Notes: a model not told the origin generated them from the sequence alone. Shown: positions 21,510 through 32,155, numbered from the stretch's first letter. The stretch: 63,080 bases of DNA from Cladosporium sp. IMV 00045 (GCA_001931905.2 MSJI02000194.1:1-63080); one strand, 5' to 3'. Made by a program: numbers and translations.

Positions 21510-22855
21510 TTAGATGTGAGGTATACTGTCGGCCCAAGTAGTCTTCAGTGCCCCTGGCGGAATGAAAAAGAGGAAGCGAACCACTTGGACAGCCAGAACG
21601 CATCTCGACGCCACGTAAAGTATAGCTGCCACCATGCCACTGTACATGAATATACCTAGTTCGACGATCTCCCGCCTCTTTTCCTGCCAGCTAGACGGAA
21701 GGAAAATCTTTGCAATACCTTCAAGAAACAAGCAGGCGCAGAATACAGCCAAAATGGATGGCGCTGAAGCGCAGGAGACGATGGAGCTGACACGCCAAGT
21801 CCATTTGTCGGCATTTGTTGGGAAAGAAAAGTTCCATGCCGCCACGTGGAAAGAGCCCAAAACAAGAGCGAGAGCGGGGACGAACAGTATGAGACCATCC
21901 CGTGTCTCCAAGCTATCGCTTCTGACGTAGCCGTCAAAACGCATATTATGTATGGTGTGCTGCTCCGACCGATGCAGGGTTTGTTGACTGGTACCATCGA
22001 AAACTTCTTGTAAAAGCTCGGGCATATCACCTTCAAATAACAACAAAACAGTGGCGGTGTTGACAGAGTGCGGTTTTCCGAATAATATGCAAACGAGAAT
22101 TGCGAGCAGACAGCCGTTGTAAGGACACTCATCTCAAGCTGCGTGACCGCAAGGCCGCTGGAAAGCCTGGTGACACAGTTGACGCCAAAGTATACCATCT
22201 GGAAGATGACAAGGCTTTTAGCAAAGCCGTCACGCTTTGAACGATTCTCGATGTCTTCCTTGCTCGGTAGATACTTGAAGTTTATCTCTTGGTGATGGAG
22301 CTCGAGGAGTTTGAGCAGCGAGTGTCCAGTCAAATGAGTTACATCCTGAGGTCGGCGGGTGGTATTTGAGCGTACCGCAAAACCTCCCATTTCGGCAAAG
22401 AACGCATGGGTAGTCGTCCAACCACCGGGCGGTTGCATCTCTTCACCAAGCTTCTTCAACCTTGAGGCAAAGAACCTGGCGGACCCACGGTTCTCCAGAG
22501 CGACAAAGGCATAGTACTCTGGAGCGATGATAGTAATCACCATCCAGAGAAGGCTGGGGTATGTACGTTTCCACCACCATTTAAGCCAGCCACTGAAGCC
22601 ACTGTCTCTTCCGTCTCGTTGCTCGGGCACGCTCAGGTGTAGAACAGTGTATGTGCAAGCAATCAGTGTTGCCAAACAGCTCCAGATGATACTGAGGGTG
22701 CCTCGGAGGTTCGGCTCTAAGACATAGTTGTAGGATGTGTCGGGCAGGGGTGCAGTTTGTGTGGAATGTGGTGAGACATGTTGCGCTCGTTGCGAACCAT
22801 AGCAGCTGGGTAAAACTGTGCAAGGCTCGGAATCGCATGGTAGCGAACCGCCCAA
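21510..22855 (-). pseudogene. Fungal multi-pass membrane protein with broken frame
   Basis: This matches a widespread uncharacterised fungal family whose hallmark is an N-terminal segment like EPNLRGTLSIIWSCLATLIACTYTVLH, then a soluble middle and several C-terminal helices. The first part reads in one frame from 22855 to about 22110. The second part (GKPHSVNTATVLLLFEGDMPELL to the end) is in another frame down to 21510. The family's conserved KP-containing segment sits directly at the junction, so an intron would delete it; a small indel near 22104-22115 is more likely. The N-terminus may be broken too: a signal-peptide-like segment (MRFRALHSFTQLLWFATSA, from 22838) lies in a different frame from the conserved EPNLRG motif. 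The gene is decayed or misassembled. Confidence 0.6.
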
Positions 22856-23256
22856 TCACGGTTGTTGGGTCTGAGAATGGCAAATCACGGCAGTCGTGGA
22901 ACGGGATAAGATGGACTGTAGTAAAAGACCAGAAGCGACGGAGAGGTGCAGTCGAGTAATTGATGGCGGTGGTAATTGGGCGGATCCAAGTGAAGGTGAA
23001 ATCAAATGCGTGGTAGCGAGACAGCCTCGTTGATATACGTCTTCAGCCTCGAAAGTTCACTCCTGGTGGCCGCAGCCTCACAGTATCTGAGGACCAGTCA
23101 AGAGCAGCGAAGCTCACGCATATGCATGCCTGTGCTAAGAATGGGGTGCGTGGCGCTTTTCGCCACCCCCAGCTCGTCTTGACTGCTGCCGTGTAACAAA
23201 AGCGCAGGTAATGATACAAACATAAAATACAGCATGGGCTGCCTTGAAAAGAATCA
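22856..23256. other. Intergenic, membrane-protein remnant to AAR2
   Basis: No coding potential is seen. The 401-bp gap should hold the upstream region of the broken membrane protein gene and the 3' end of AAR2. Confidence 0.4.
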
Positions 23257-24615
23257 TTAATATCGAGCGTCCATGTCCTCAAGATGGTCCATCTCTTCAT
23301 CATCTTCCTCCTCCGACTCAGATTTGTGTGCCACGGTTTTGCTGGCATCGTCTCTCCGCGAGTCGCCCGCATATTCAGCCTTATCGCGGCTTTGTAGAGA
23401 AGTCTCTACTAGCTTCGCTCTCAGATCCACCGCATCTTCAACACCCAGCAAGCGTGCTTGCTCGGGGCTTAGATCCACAATCTGCGGTGCATATTCTCCC
23501 GTCTCATCATCCTCGTCATATGCCGTAGTCGTCATTTCCACTCTTTCCCCGTCCTCCAGGTCCAATGTTCCAGATTTGGCGAACGCTCCGCCAAACTCCC
23601 AACCATGCTCGTCGCGCAGATAGGCTTCGAGATCATCCAGCTCGTCGAGAACATCCTGCACTTCTTCTCCGCGAGGCAGACCCTCCAGGCCCTTGCGAAA
23701 GCGCACGAGCAGAGATTTGAGCAGCGAGCCACCCTCGTCGGCCAGGTCTATGAGACCGCCCTCGGCGTCTTTGCAGTGCTGAAGCTGTAAGCGAAGCGTC
23801 GCGATGGCGCGGATGAAGAGGTCTGATTGTGAGGGGACGGCGGTCTTGCATGTGAAGATGAGGCCGAGTATGCGTTTCCATTGCTCGAGGCAGGACCAAT
23901 TGTTGAGAGTCAAGACGGAGAGAAAGCAGAATTGTAATTCGCCGAGAATTTCCATGGCGTCGTTATTTTGTGAGACCAAATCGTTGAGAGCCCAAGAGCG
24001 GTCCTGGGCGGCATCGGTCCGTTCGCGGCCAGTGGCATCTGCTCGCCATGTGCGCTTGAGATCTATGGGTAGGAAGCGGAGTTCTTTCTCTGGATGAGTT
24101 TTGCTCTCTGAAGCTGAGAGGCCGGGGATGTCATCCAAGTCCTGGCTGGCGGAGGAGGCGGAGGTGAGGTGCCAGTCGGAGGCGGGGCCTTGCGTGATGC
24201 GACTCAACAGGGCGTCAGTAATGAGGCTTGTGAGTGGCAGCCAGTCGCCGCGCTCATCCTGAACTTCATCGTTGTTCGTGGAGGAAGACTGGCGATAGGG
24301 TGTGAGACCTTTCTCCCAGATGTCGCCGATATTGGCACGCCAAGTCAACTCTTCCGCCTTGTCCGTCTCAACGGCCAGAGTCTCCTCCGGCTGCTGCCAT
24401 TTTGTTATGACGAGTTGATGAGGATCCTGTATGCGAAACCAGATACCATGGCGGAGAGAAAACGCTGTGCTGGAGCCGGTGAAGACAAAATGCAGGCCTG
24501 GTGGCAAATCTCTGACGCCACGAAAGCGAGGTGTGGTGGTGAAGGAGAGGAGATCAATGCCAGCAAGAGCTTGAGGTGGCAGATCGAGAAGAAGGACGGC
24601 TGGTGATGTTTCCAT
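23257..24615 (-). CDS. AAR2: AAR2 splicing factor family protein
   Basis: A 452-residue, single-exon protein. The N-terminal block (LLLDLPPQALAGIDLLSFTT, then PRFRGVRDLPPGLHFVFTG and FSLRHGIWF) is the signature of the AAR2 family. The middle contains an FLPIDLKRTWR-like segment, and the helical C-terminal domain follows (ELQFCFLSVLTLNNWSCLEQWKRILGLIF). In yeast Aar2 binds Prp8 during U5 snRNP assembly and is exchanged for Brr2. The C-terminal 40 residues are acidic. It is a housekeeping gene, unrelated to its neighbours. Confidence 0.9.
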   Translation of the reverse strand: METSPAVLLLDLPPQALAGIDLLSFTTTPRFRGVRDLPPGLHFVFTGSSTAFSLRHGIWFRIQDPHQLVITKWQQPEETLAVETDKAEELTWRANIGDIWEKGLTPYRQSSSTNNDEVQDERGDWLPLTSLITDALLSRITQGPASDWHLTSASSASQDLDDIPGLSASESKTHPEKELRFLPIDLKRTWRADATGRERTDAAQDRSWALNDLVSQNNDAMEILGELQFCFLSVLTLNNWSCLEQWKRILGLIFTCKTAVPSQSDLFIRAIATLRLQLQHCKDAEGGLIDLADEGGSLLKSLLVRFRKGLEGLPRGEEVQDVLDELDDLEAYLRDEHGWEFGGAFAKSGTLDLEDGERVEMTTTAYDEDDETGEYAPQIVDLSPEQARLLGVEDAVDLRAKLVETSLQSRDKAEYAGDSRRDDASKTVAHKSESEEEDDEEMDHLEDMDARY

Positions 24616-25129
24616 TTGTACGGCCGTCTCTGGATAGGAGGGAGTCTTTTAGGTACTAGTAAATATTAGCGAGTGTTTATCATTCGCGGCCATGACCGGC
24701 GTTGCTTGATTGCCGAGTTGGGTGGGGCGGATTCATGACAATTCGGCGATTTGTTAGTGGAGAATGCATTCCTTTCACCATGATGGACAAACTTACTCAT
24801 CACTAAGATACGATGGTTTTTGCTTTTATTCCCAGGTCCAGTGAAACAAACAAGCCTTGAATTCACCTGACCTGGATGGCATATAGGCTCATCGATGGAC
24901 TTCAGGCTGACATCGACCAAAAGAAGAAATAATAGCAAAAAGAAAGCATAATCAACACATCTACCGATAATCCAGGATGATACAGAATTGATGTATGCAC
25001 GCTTGGACACGCCGGCCCACCTTGCCAATACTCTGCACTACCGCAGGAGATGCATGAGGATTTTCTGATTTATTCGCTCATGAGCCATCTCTAGCTTCTG
25101 AGAAAAACACAGCACCAGACCTGTTCAAA
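24616..25129. other. Intergenic divergent promoter, AAR2 and MFS gene
   Basis: About 510 bp separate the AAR2 start from the transporter start. Nothing with coding character is seen. Confidence 0.4.
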
Positions 25130-26695
25130 ATGGGTCTGCCGCAGACAGCAGACGGTGGAAAGACTGGCGGCGGCATCAACGCCGGCGGCCCTGTCGCTCA
25201 AGTTCGCGAGGTCGACCAAGAACATGTCACCTCATCGCAACAACACCAAGACCAGAATGCTTCACAAGGCAGCACATCCCTCGGTCATGGCGAGACAAAC
25301 AACGACAATGCAACAGCTACTTGGGACGGCATGTCGACACCCTCGGAAGAAAGCCTGCAATACGCCGCCGAAAAGCGACTCGTCCGTAAACTCGACTTCA
25401 TCTTTCTTCCCAACGCCTGCATCTCCATCATCATGAAGAAAATCGACCAGACGAATTACAAAGCCGCCTACACAGCCGGCATGCGCGACGACCTTGGTCT
25501 TGAAGGCACCAATGTCCTCAACTGGCTCGACATCTACTTCACCATCGCCTTCGCCATCTTCATGGTCCCTTCCGTCCTCGTGATGATGCGTGTACGGCCC
25601 TCGCTCTGGCTCCCGTCTCTCGAGCTCATCTGGGGAGTCCTCACAGGCTGCATGGCCCTCGCCAGCACGCCCAAGCCAATGTATGTGATCCGCTGGCTGA
25701 TCGGCATGTGCGAGGCAAGCGCCTGGCCAGGCACCACAGTCCTCCTCTTGAGCTGGTACACGCCACGAGAAATGGCCAAACGACAAGCGATCTACCTCTC
25801 AGCCTCCTACATAGGCAGCATGTTCACCTTCGCCATGCAGAGCGCCATCCACCAAACTCTCGACGACCGCGCGGGCCTTCCAGGCTGGCGCTGGCTCTTC
25901 ATCATCAACGCCATCATGACCATCCTCAGCGCCACAGCCTCCTTCTACACCATCCCAGACTACCCCAACACCACCCGCGCCCACTACCTCAAACCAGCCG
26001 AACGCACGGCCGCAGTCCAGCGTCTCCAATCAATCGGCAAGCGCACACAAGCCCTTCACCCAACACCCATCCTCCCCCTCCTCCGAACCGCACTCCGCAC
26101 CATGCTAAGCTGGGAATTTGCCCTCCTCTTCCTCGCCTACGCGCCCTGGGGCTGGGCACAGCAAACCAACGCCTACTTCAACCTCTTCCTCGACAGCCTG
26201 CGCAACGCCGACGGAAGCAAACGGTACAGCGTGACGCAAGTCTCCAACATCCCCGTGGGCGCATACGGGATCAGCATTTTCAGCGCGATCGCGTTCGCCT
26301 CGCTGTCTGACCGTCTGCAAATGCGGTGGCAGCTGGCGATATTCGTGAACTGCATCCAGCTAGTGAGCACGAGTATTCTGGCCGCGTGGCCGGCGTCGGA
26401 CGGGCTGAAAATGGCGGCGTTCCTGCTCTCGTTTACGACGGTGATTAATGAGACGTTGATCATGAGTTGGCTGGGGGAGACGTTTAAGACGAAACCGACG
26501 GAGCGGGCGGTGATAGTCGCGTGGACGGTGTCGTTGCTGTTCGTGGGGAATGCGAGTATGCCGCTGTCGCTTTGGCCGGCGAAGGAGGCGCCGAATTATA
26601 GGTATGGATATAAAGTGTCGGTGGGGTTTTGTGTGGCGAGTTGCGTGGGGGTTTTACTGTATAGGTGGCTTGTTGCGAAGAAGAAGGGGATGTGA
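25130..26695 (+). CDS. MFS transporter, anion:cation symporter (allantoate/pantothenate) type
   Basis: A 521-residue single-exon transporter. A Gly/Gln-rich cytoplasmic tail (about 1-75) precedes the first helix. The family signature is visible in EKRLVRKLDFIFLPNACISII, in KKIDQTNYKAAYTAGMRDDLGL (the usual D-R-x-N region, here D-Q-T-N), in RWLIGMCEASAWPGTTVLLLSWYTPREMAKRQA, and in [17 protein letters not shown]. Relatives include Dal5, Liz1/Fen2 and Tna1 transporters of organic anions such as allantoate, pantothenate and nicotinate. Codon third positions change abruptly from mostly C to mostly G at about 26.3 kb. It stands alone between two housekeeping genes. Confidence 0.88.
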   Translation: MGLPQTADGGKTGGGINAGGPVAQVREVDQEHVTSSQQHQDQNASQGSTSLGHGETNNDNATATWDGMSTPSEESLQYAAEKRLVRKLDFIFLPNACISIIMKKIDQTNYKAAYTAGMRDDLGLEGTNVLNWLDIYFTIAFAIFMVPSVLVMMRVRPSLWLPSLELIWGVLTGCMALASTPKPMYVIRWLIGMCEASAWPGTTVLLLSWYTPREMAKRQAIYLSASYIGSMFTFAMQSAIHQTLDDRAGLPGWRWLFIINAIMTILSATASFYTIPDYPNTTRAHYLKPAERTAAVQRLQSIGKRTQALHPTPILPLLRTALRTMLSWEFALLFLAYAPWGWAQQTNAYFNLFLDSLRNADGSKRYSVTQVSNIPVGAYGISIFSAIAFASLSDRLQMRWQLAIFVNCIQLVSTSILAAWPASDGLKMAAFLLSFTTVINETLIMSWLGETFKTKPTERAVIVAWTVSLLFVGNASMPLSLWPAKEAPNYRYGYKVSVGFCVASCVGVLLYRWLVAKKKGM

Positions 26696-26974
26696 TGTGA
26701 ACGTTACCCTCCGAGATATCCTTGCAATTGGAAAGCATAGCATAGCGTGTACAAAGTGTATGTCCGTCTATGAGCATAAGCGATGCGACGTGTCCTTCCT
26801 CCGAGCATTTTTCTTTCCTCCAAGCGTTTTATTTGTACAAAACCAATTGTCCATCACAACTTGCGTTAACGACAGTACCCCAAAATGCCAAACAAGCGCT
26901 CCACCCATGATGGCACCTCAGTAACGAATCCAACACATCCCATCATACAATCGTACACCCTTCAGAACTCCCCA

Positions 26975-29900
26975 TCAATGCGCCGGCGCAATAGGGCTAG
27001 CCTCAAGCTCCCCAGCCTTCTTCGCCTCCTCCAGCGTAACATTCCCTTCCTCATGTATAAACTCCTGCGGCACCTTCTCACTCAGATTAACAGCCAAGAA
27101 ACTCTTTGGCAGCTTGACAGTGTGGAATTTCGCCCTCAGCGTCTCCAGCACCTCCTTCCACTCGCTGTGACTTGTGAGGCTGCGACGCGGAGCGCAGCCG
27201 ATGCAGTGCTTGCTGTCGAGCTGGACGTCCAGGGGGTCGAAAGTGTGGCAGCCGGGGGAGAGGGTGATGCGGATGGAGTAGTTGTAGCTCGTCTCGGGGT
27301 TCGAAGGGTCGATGTCGGCGGCGGCGTTTTCGGATTCGTACAGTTCGAAGCAAATTTGGGAGAGGTAGTCGAGTTCGGGGATGGCGTTGCGGGCGATCTT
27401 CGTTTGGACGCCGCCTTCCAGAATGCAGTTGAGGAGGGTGTAGATGTGCGACTCCTTGGTGAAGTAGATGAAGGATTTGGCATCGTCGGAGGCTTGGACT
27501 GTTGGGGACAACGTTAGCATCATTACTTTCTGATAATGTGACATGGGTGCTAGCCAGCAATGCCTACCTTCTTCAATATCCTTGACGATCTCCTTCAGCA
27601 ACGGCAGACTGGTCAACAAGCCAATCTCAAGCTTCTCCGAGTCCGTGATTCCGTACTCCTGCGGGCCGATAAAGTCAAAGAGGATCTTGCTCGAGCTGTA
27701 CAACTCGTTGAGCTTCTCCAATCTGACATCATGCTTGACCTTGCTTTCCGGGTGGTCTGCTTCATCCCAACCAGTGAAGAGGTTGAAGTACGACTGCGCC
27801 GGGTTATTCTGCAACGCGGGAGACGCAACGACATCGCGAGTCACGGCGGAGAGATCATAGGACTTCCTACGCAACCCGATGCGCTCGGCCAAGTTCGGGG
27901 CCTTGTCCTTGCTGCCGGTTGGTGGTGATGTGCCCGACGGCGTGTTCTTGTCGCTGGCAGGCTGGACGCCCTCGTGAGTCTGCTGGAACTCGGCACGAGC
28001 TTCTTGACTTTCGGTGCGGTGAAGAGGGTTCCTGTGTTGGGACTCGCCCTCAAGCTCTGCAATCATGGCTTTGGAAGGCGTGAAAACCCACTCCAAGAAC
28101 TGTCTGTTGTGTAAGGCGTCGAACTTCATGGTGTCGTACAGTTCGCTGATCTTGCTGGGATCGACTCGCTCGGCATCCATGAACTCGTTGAAGAGCTTCT
28201 CCCAGCGCTCCTTGAACAGCTCCGCATCTTCTCCGGTGCACCAGCGGGCTTGAACGGATGATGCTTGCGCTACCTGAGGAGTCGCGACGTTGGACAAGGA
28301 CTCGTTGCTGCTCTCCATCGACTGAGGGTTCTGGATCTTGTCTTGAGGCTTTCCGTCCGGTGGAAGTAATTTCGCAAGGTTGCTGTGCATCACGCGGCGG
28401 TGAAACTTCATGAGCTCGACGACGTTGCGAACGACAAGGAAAGGCTCCGGGGTGCCATCTCTCGGCCAGGCGAATTGTTCAGGTGCTTGATGACCCTTGC
28501 GCAGCAAACTCTTGAGCTTCTTCTTGACCTTGTCCATTTCGTCTTTGGCGGCGTTGCTGTCATCCAGCAGGTCTTTGCGCACACGAATCTGGTCCTCACC
28601 GATGGGCTTCTGGTCCAAGAAGGCACTGGCAAAGATCTGAGCCGAGGTCGTCACACGACGCTCAGACGAGGTGAAGATGGAGACGTCGTTCAGAACATCG
28701 CGGTTCATCAAGAGAAGGTCGTTGCGCATGTTCTCACCGAGGTCCGTAGCCTGGTAGCGTGCAGAGTGCGTTGGCTCACCGCCCCATTTCATAACGAGTT
28801 GCAACTTGTCGAGTACCAAACTCTCCTCAGCTGCAGTGGCACGAGACATTGTCACCTCGGACAGGGAGTCGCTTCGCTTCGCCTTCTCAACTCCGGAAGC
28901 CTCCTTTGCTTTCTTTTCCTTCTTTGCCTTCTTCTCCTTTTCTTTGGACGACAGTTCTGCTTCGGACGCCGCAGCAGCCTCGGCCTCCGCTTGAAGCTGC
29001 TTAGGCTTCTTGAACATGGGCTTGATCTGCACTTTCGTGCCGGCAAGGTGTCCCTTCTTCTCCAAAGCGTTGCTGAGGGTTCGCAGCTTCGTCATGTCCT
29101 CTTCACCTTCGCCCATCGCCAGCTGAACAGCGTGCTGCACACTATGCAACGCCGCTTCGCCCACGAGCAGCACCTCCTCTTGGTGGCCTTTGAGGAGGTC
29201 GACAAAAGGTTTGGTGTGGAAAGTGAACTTGAATTTCTGCTTCGGTGTTCGGTCGGCGTGACGGATCACGGCAACCATGCCCTTCAATTTCCATTGACTC
29301 TTGGAAGCCGGCGCAGGAACGGGATTCTGCGCTTCTTGGTCTTGCTGACCGAGTTCCTCCGCGCTAGCCGACTGCTGCATGGCATCTGCGCGAGTCCTTT
29401 CGATATCCTTGGACACAGCCGGAGGTGGCAAGACGTCATCCTTCGATTGGGGGATCGGTGGCCGCTTGACTGAAGCTGCGGTGCGCTCAAAGCTGGGTGG
29501 CGACGTGAGGGGACTGGTGGCTCCACTGGGGCTGCGCTGTCCAGCTGCGTGTGCATGCCTACCTGTAGCCTGCGAGACACTGTCTCGAAGTGCTGAAATA
29601 CTGCGGCTTCTGAACACATTCCCCAGCACATTGCGGTGTGTCTGATCTTTGTCACGCGGGTTGGTAGGCTTTCGCTGGATGCCAATCGAGTCGGGCGCGC
29701 TGCTTGAAGGCAGTGACATGACCGCGTCGTCGCCTTCGTGGTCGCTTGGGGTTGTGCTGCGACCTTCTCTGCGCTGCTTGGCCGCGATGAACATGGATCT
29801 GAGCACGAGAGCGCTCTTATCGTAGTAATCATTGTTGTCCTTGACAAAGCTCCAACCGTTGACGTCGATGACATAGCTCTCCTTTTCGACGCGCAAGAGA

Positions 29901-31639
29901 TCGAAGCCGCAAACTGCCTGTCCGAAGCCCCGTGCGATTCTAGCTGCCATGGTCTGCTCTTCCTTGCTGAGTGGTGTCACATATCGGATCTCTTTGCCAT
30001 TGGGATTACGCTTGACCACACCGTCAACGACGGGAGACTTGCGAGTCTCGGCGTGACAGTACTCCGTGCCAACGGTGTATGCCTTTACATCCTCGGCATT
30101 TTCTACCTTAAGAAATTGCTCGTAGATGTAAGAGACGTTCGGCTCGGAGATAGCTCGAGGGATAGTCAGGGTTTCGTCTTTCTCAGAACTCTTGTTGTTG
30201 ATCTTCCTGAAAAGCCTTCGTCCGCCACCGCCCTGCGATTTCGGATAGTAGATGTTGATGTTGTGGTCTTCGCCACTGACAGGCTTCTCAACAAAGGGCT
30301 TGCTCAAGCGGTGGCCATCCACTACCAGAGTGTCGTTGTCGTCTTCCATGTGAACATCAGTAGGAGCCTCTTCGCCTCCGCCACGGCCATCGTCTGAACC
30401 TTCAAGCTTTAAGCCAGTGAGCGATTCAACTCGCTTGGCGATATCGGTACTGAGTATAACAGGCCCGCCGTCGCGATTGACAGCCAGACGTTTTGGCGTG
30501 GGCACCTCAAGCTTATCAAGAATGCTCAAGCACATGCGCCTATCCCAAAGGACTGTCTGCATGGGGAGGTCATTTACGCAGAAGGGATTCCTGAGTTTGA
30601 CGTATGCAATGGCCTTCTCCAAGGGGAAACCATCGCTGAAGAAACTGATGAGGAAATCGCAGACTGGCCAGTTCTCCACGTTCTCGTCGAGAATGACTTT
30701 GTCGCCGAAGATGATCACTTTAAAATCGCCATCCTTCCCGACAAGACGGTTGAGGATGTTGCGTGAAGGCTTCGATCGGGCTTTGGAATCCAGGGCACAA
30801 ATTCCAATGGTGCCGATGAAATTGGGAGGCGGCTCGGAGATGGTCGAGCGGTCTTGAGATGGAGATGCTGATCCAGGTACACTGGTGGAGATGCGAGAAG
30901 AGCTAGGGGGTGCGCGGCCGCGGACTGTACGGCCTTGCCTGGAGGCGCTGGGCCCAGGCGAGGAAGGGGAGGCCGCGGGAGGGTAGGCCTGATGCGGTGC
31001 GAGAGACTGGTCTCTGAACGATCCGTTGAGAGATGGCGATAAAGTGCCACTTTGACTCGAGTGGCCAGAGACGTTATGAACAGAGGCCTGCAGACCATCT
31101 GCCTCTGAGTTGCCGGCCACGGAGCTGGGAGCACTTCCATTGCCATAGGCTTGCTTGGCGGCGGTGTACAAGCCGGTACCGTAATTGTAGAGCGAGGAGA
31201 AGCTCATTCTATTGGGTTCCAGGTCGGGCTCTGCAGGCCGCATGCCTCCAGTGATGGCGGCATCAGGGAGACTGGAGGATGCGGGCACATTTTCCTTTTG
31301 CGAGGCAGAGATGGTGGGGGTGTTTTCGCCGTGCCCGGCGTCTTCCCCGTCGACAGGATCCGTGGGGGGTTTCTCACTCGACATTTTGGTGAGATGGGGG
31401 TTTAATGCTCGAGAGCGTGGAGACGGAGGCTGGTCGGAGCTGGCATGTATAGGATCTTTGGAGTTATTATTGGGTTTTGCAGGTGGCGGCATAGCCAGAC
31501 TGGCCGGGTCGGAAGTGTCCGCGTTGGCGTGGGAAGGGCGAGAAGGGAGTGACGACGATGTGGAGATGGCGGTGGTGCCAGAGCCGGCGGGTGGAGTGTG
31601 ATCCTCCTCTGGAATGTGGATTCCCAGAGGAGATGTCAT
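26975..31639 (-). CDS. VIP1: Diphosphoinositol pentakisphosphate kinase (VIP1/Asp1)
   Basis: The mature product is predicted at 1531 residues after removing one 69-bp intron (27567-27499, GTAGGC...AACAG, branch GCTAAC). Residues 1 to about 270 are Ser/Pro-rich and probably disordered. The ATP-grasp kinase domain begins near 275 (IGICALDSKARSKPSRNIL, then FLISFFSDGFPLEKAIAYVKLRNPF). The histidine acid phosphatase-like domain begins near residue 785 (VIRHADRTPKQKFKF). The enzyme makes 1-InsP7 and InsP8 and tunes their level through the phosphatase domain; in fission yeast it affects polarity, microtubules and phosphate signalling. The intron is a multiple of three and lacks a stop, so a retained-intron form would stay in frame. 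A Lys/Glu-rich insert of about 60 residues interrupts the phosphatase region. Confidence 0.92.
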   Translation of the reverse strand: MTSPLGIHIPEEDHTPPAGSGTTAISTSSSLPSRPSHANADTSDPASLAMPPPAKPNNNSKDPIHASSDQPPSPRSRALNPHLTKMSSEKPPTDPVDGEDAGHGENTPTISASQKENVPASSSLPDAAITGGMRPAEPDLEPNRMSFSSLYNYGTGLYTAAKQAYGNGSAPSSVAGNSEADGLQASVHNVSGHSSQSGTLSPSLNGSFRDQSLAPHQAYPPAASPSSPGPSASRQGRTVRGRAPPSSSRISTSVPGSASPSQDRSTISEPPPNFIGTIGICALDSKARSKPSRNILNRLVGKDGDFKVIIFGDKVILDENVENWPVCDFLISFFSDGFPLEKAIAYVKLRNPFCVNDLPMQTVLWDRRMCLSILDKLEVPTPKRLAVNRDGGPVILSTDIAKRVESLTGLKLEGSDDGRGGGEEAPTDVHMEDDNDTLVVDGHRLSKPFVEKPVSGEDHNINIYYPKSQGGGGRRLFRKINNKSSEKDETLTIPRAISEPNVSYIYEQFLKVENAEDVKAYTVGTEYCHAETRKSPVVDGVVKRNPNGKEIRYVTPLSKEEQTMAARIARGFGQAVCGFDLLRVEKESYVIDVNGWSFVKDNNDYYDKSALVLRSMFIAAKQRREGRSTTPSDHEGDDAVMSLPSSSAPDSIGIQRKPTNPRDKDQTHRNVLGNVFRSRSISALRDSVSQATGRHAHAAGQRSPSGATSPLTSPPSFERTAASVKRPPIPQSKDDVLPPPAVSKDIERTRADAMQQSASAEELGQQDQEAQNPVPAPASKSQWKLKGMVAVIRHADRTPKQKFKFTFHTKPFVDLLKGHQEEVLLVGEAALHSVQHAVQLAMGEGEEDMTKLRTLSNALEKKGHLAGTKVQIKPMFKKPKQLQAEAEAAAASEAELSSKEKEKKAKKEKKAKEASGVEKAKRSDSLSEVTMSRATAAEESLVLDKLQLVMKWGGEPTHSARYQATDLGENMRNDLLLMNRDVLNDVSIFTSSERRVTTSAQIFASAFLDQKPIGEDQIRVRKDLLDDSNAAKDEMDKVKKKLKSLLRKGHQAPEQFAWPRDGTPEPFLVVRNVVELMKFHRRVMHSNLAKLLPPDGKPQDKIQNPQSMESSNESLSNVATPQVAQASSVQARWCTGEDAELFKERWEKLFNEFMDAERVDPSKISELYDTMKFDALHNRQFLEWVFTPSKAMIAELEGESQHRNPLHRTESQEARAEFQQTHEGVQPASDKNTPSGTSPPTGSKDKAPNLAERIGLRRKSYDLSAVTRDVVASPALQNNPAQSYFNLFTGWDEADHPESKVKHDVRLEKLNELYSSSKILFDFIGPQEYGITDSEKLEIGLLTSLPLLKEIVKDIEEGRHCWLAPMSHYQKVMMLTLSPTVQASDDAKSFIYFTKESHIYTLLNCILEGGVQTKIARNAIPELDYLSQICFELYESENAAADIDPSNPETSYNYSIRITLSPGCHTFDPLDVQLDSKHCIGCAPRRSLTSHSEWKEVLETLRAKFHTVKLPKSFLAVNLSEKVPQEFIHEEGNVTLEEAKKAGELEASPIAPAH

Positions 31640-32155
31640 GTTTGGTGAAGGATAAGGCGATGATATGAACGAAAGGAGGGGTTATGCGGGAGGAAGAGAA
31701 GTGAATCTTCAGACCATGGGGAGAAGAAAATAGGTAATAGCAAGAAAGGAATATAGCAAGCAGGATCAATGCGTCTCACAAAGCAGCACTGACGATGCGT
31801 GGGAGGCAATGGAATTTATGCTTGTATTATTGATGATGGAGAGGGGATTGATTGTCTTGGACTGAACAATAAAATCCATATAAGGCGGTATATCAATTAA
31901 TGCCATCCCATTCGATAAGAGCAGAGGAAGGCGAATCTGCTTCTTCATCGCCTGCAGAGAAAGATCGAAGCGGAGATAAGCCGCGCAAACCTGCCTGAGG
32001 CTTGCAATCAGGCCTTCCATCAACCCCAGCTTCTCAAGTCGTCAGACAAAAATTCCCAAGTCTGAGATGGAGCTGCTCTAGCAAAAATATCACCCAGTTC
32101 CCTCTTTCTGTTAGAAACATCCCGATTTCTGCCTCAAAATACACAGTCGCCAATC
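31640..32155. other. Divergent promoter, VIP1 and UTP21
   Basis: A 516-bp gap between two outward-facing housekeeping genes. No additional gene is seen. Confidence 0.45.

Noticed and set aside
27499..27567. Reading VIP1 through this segment as coding
   Set aside because: The 23 residues interrupt a conserved region, while the splice sites and GCTAAC branch are good and removal restores DIEEVQASDD.
28385..29473. 362-codon plus-strand frame opposite VIP1
   Set aside because: It lies wholly inside the VIP1 phosphatase domain coding sequence and shows no domain; it is a shadow of G/C-ending codon use.
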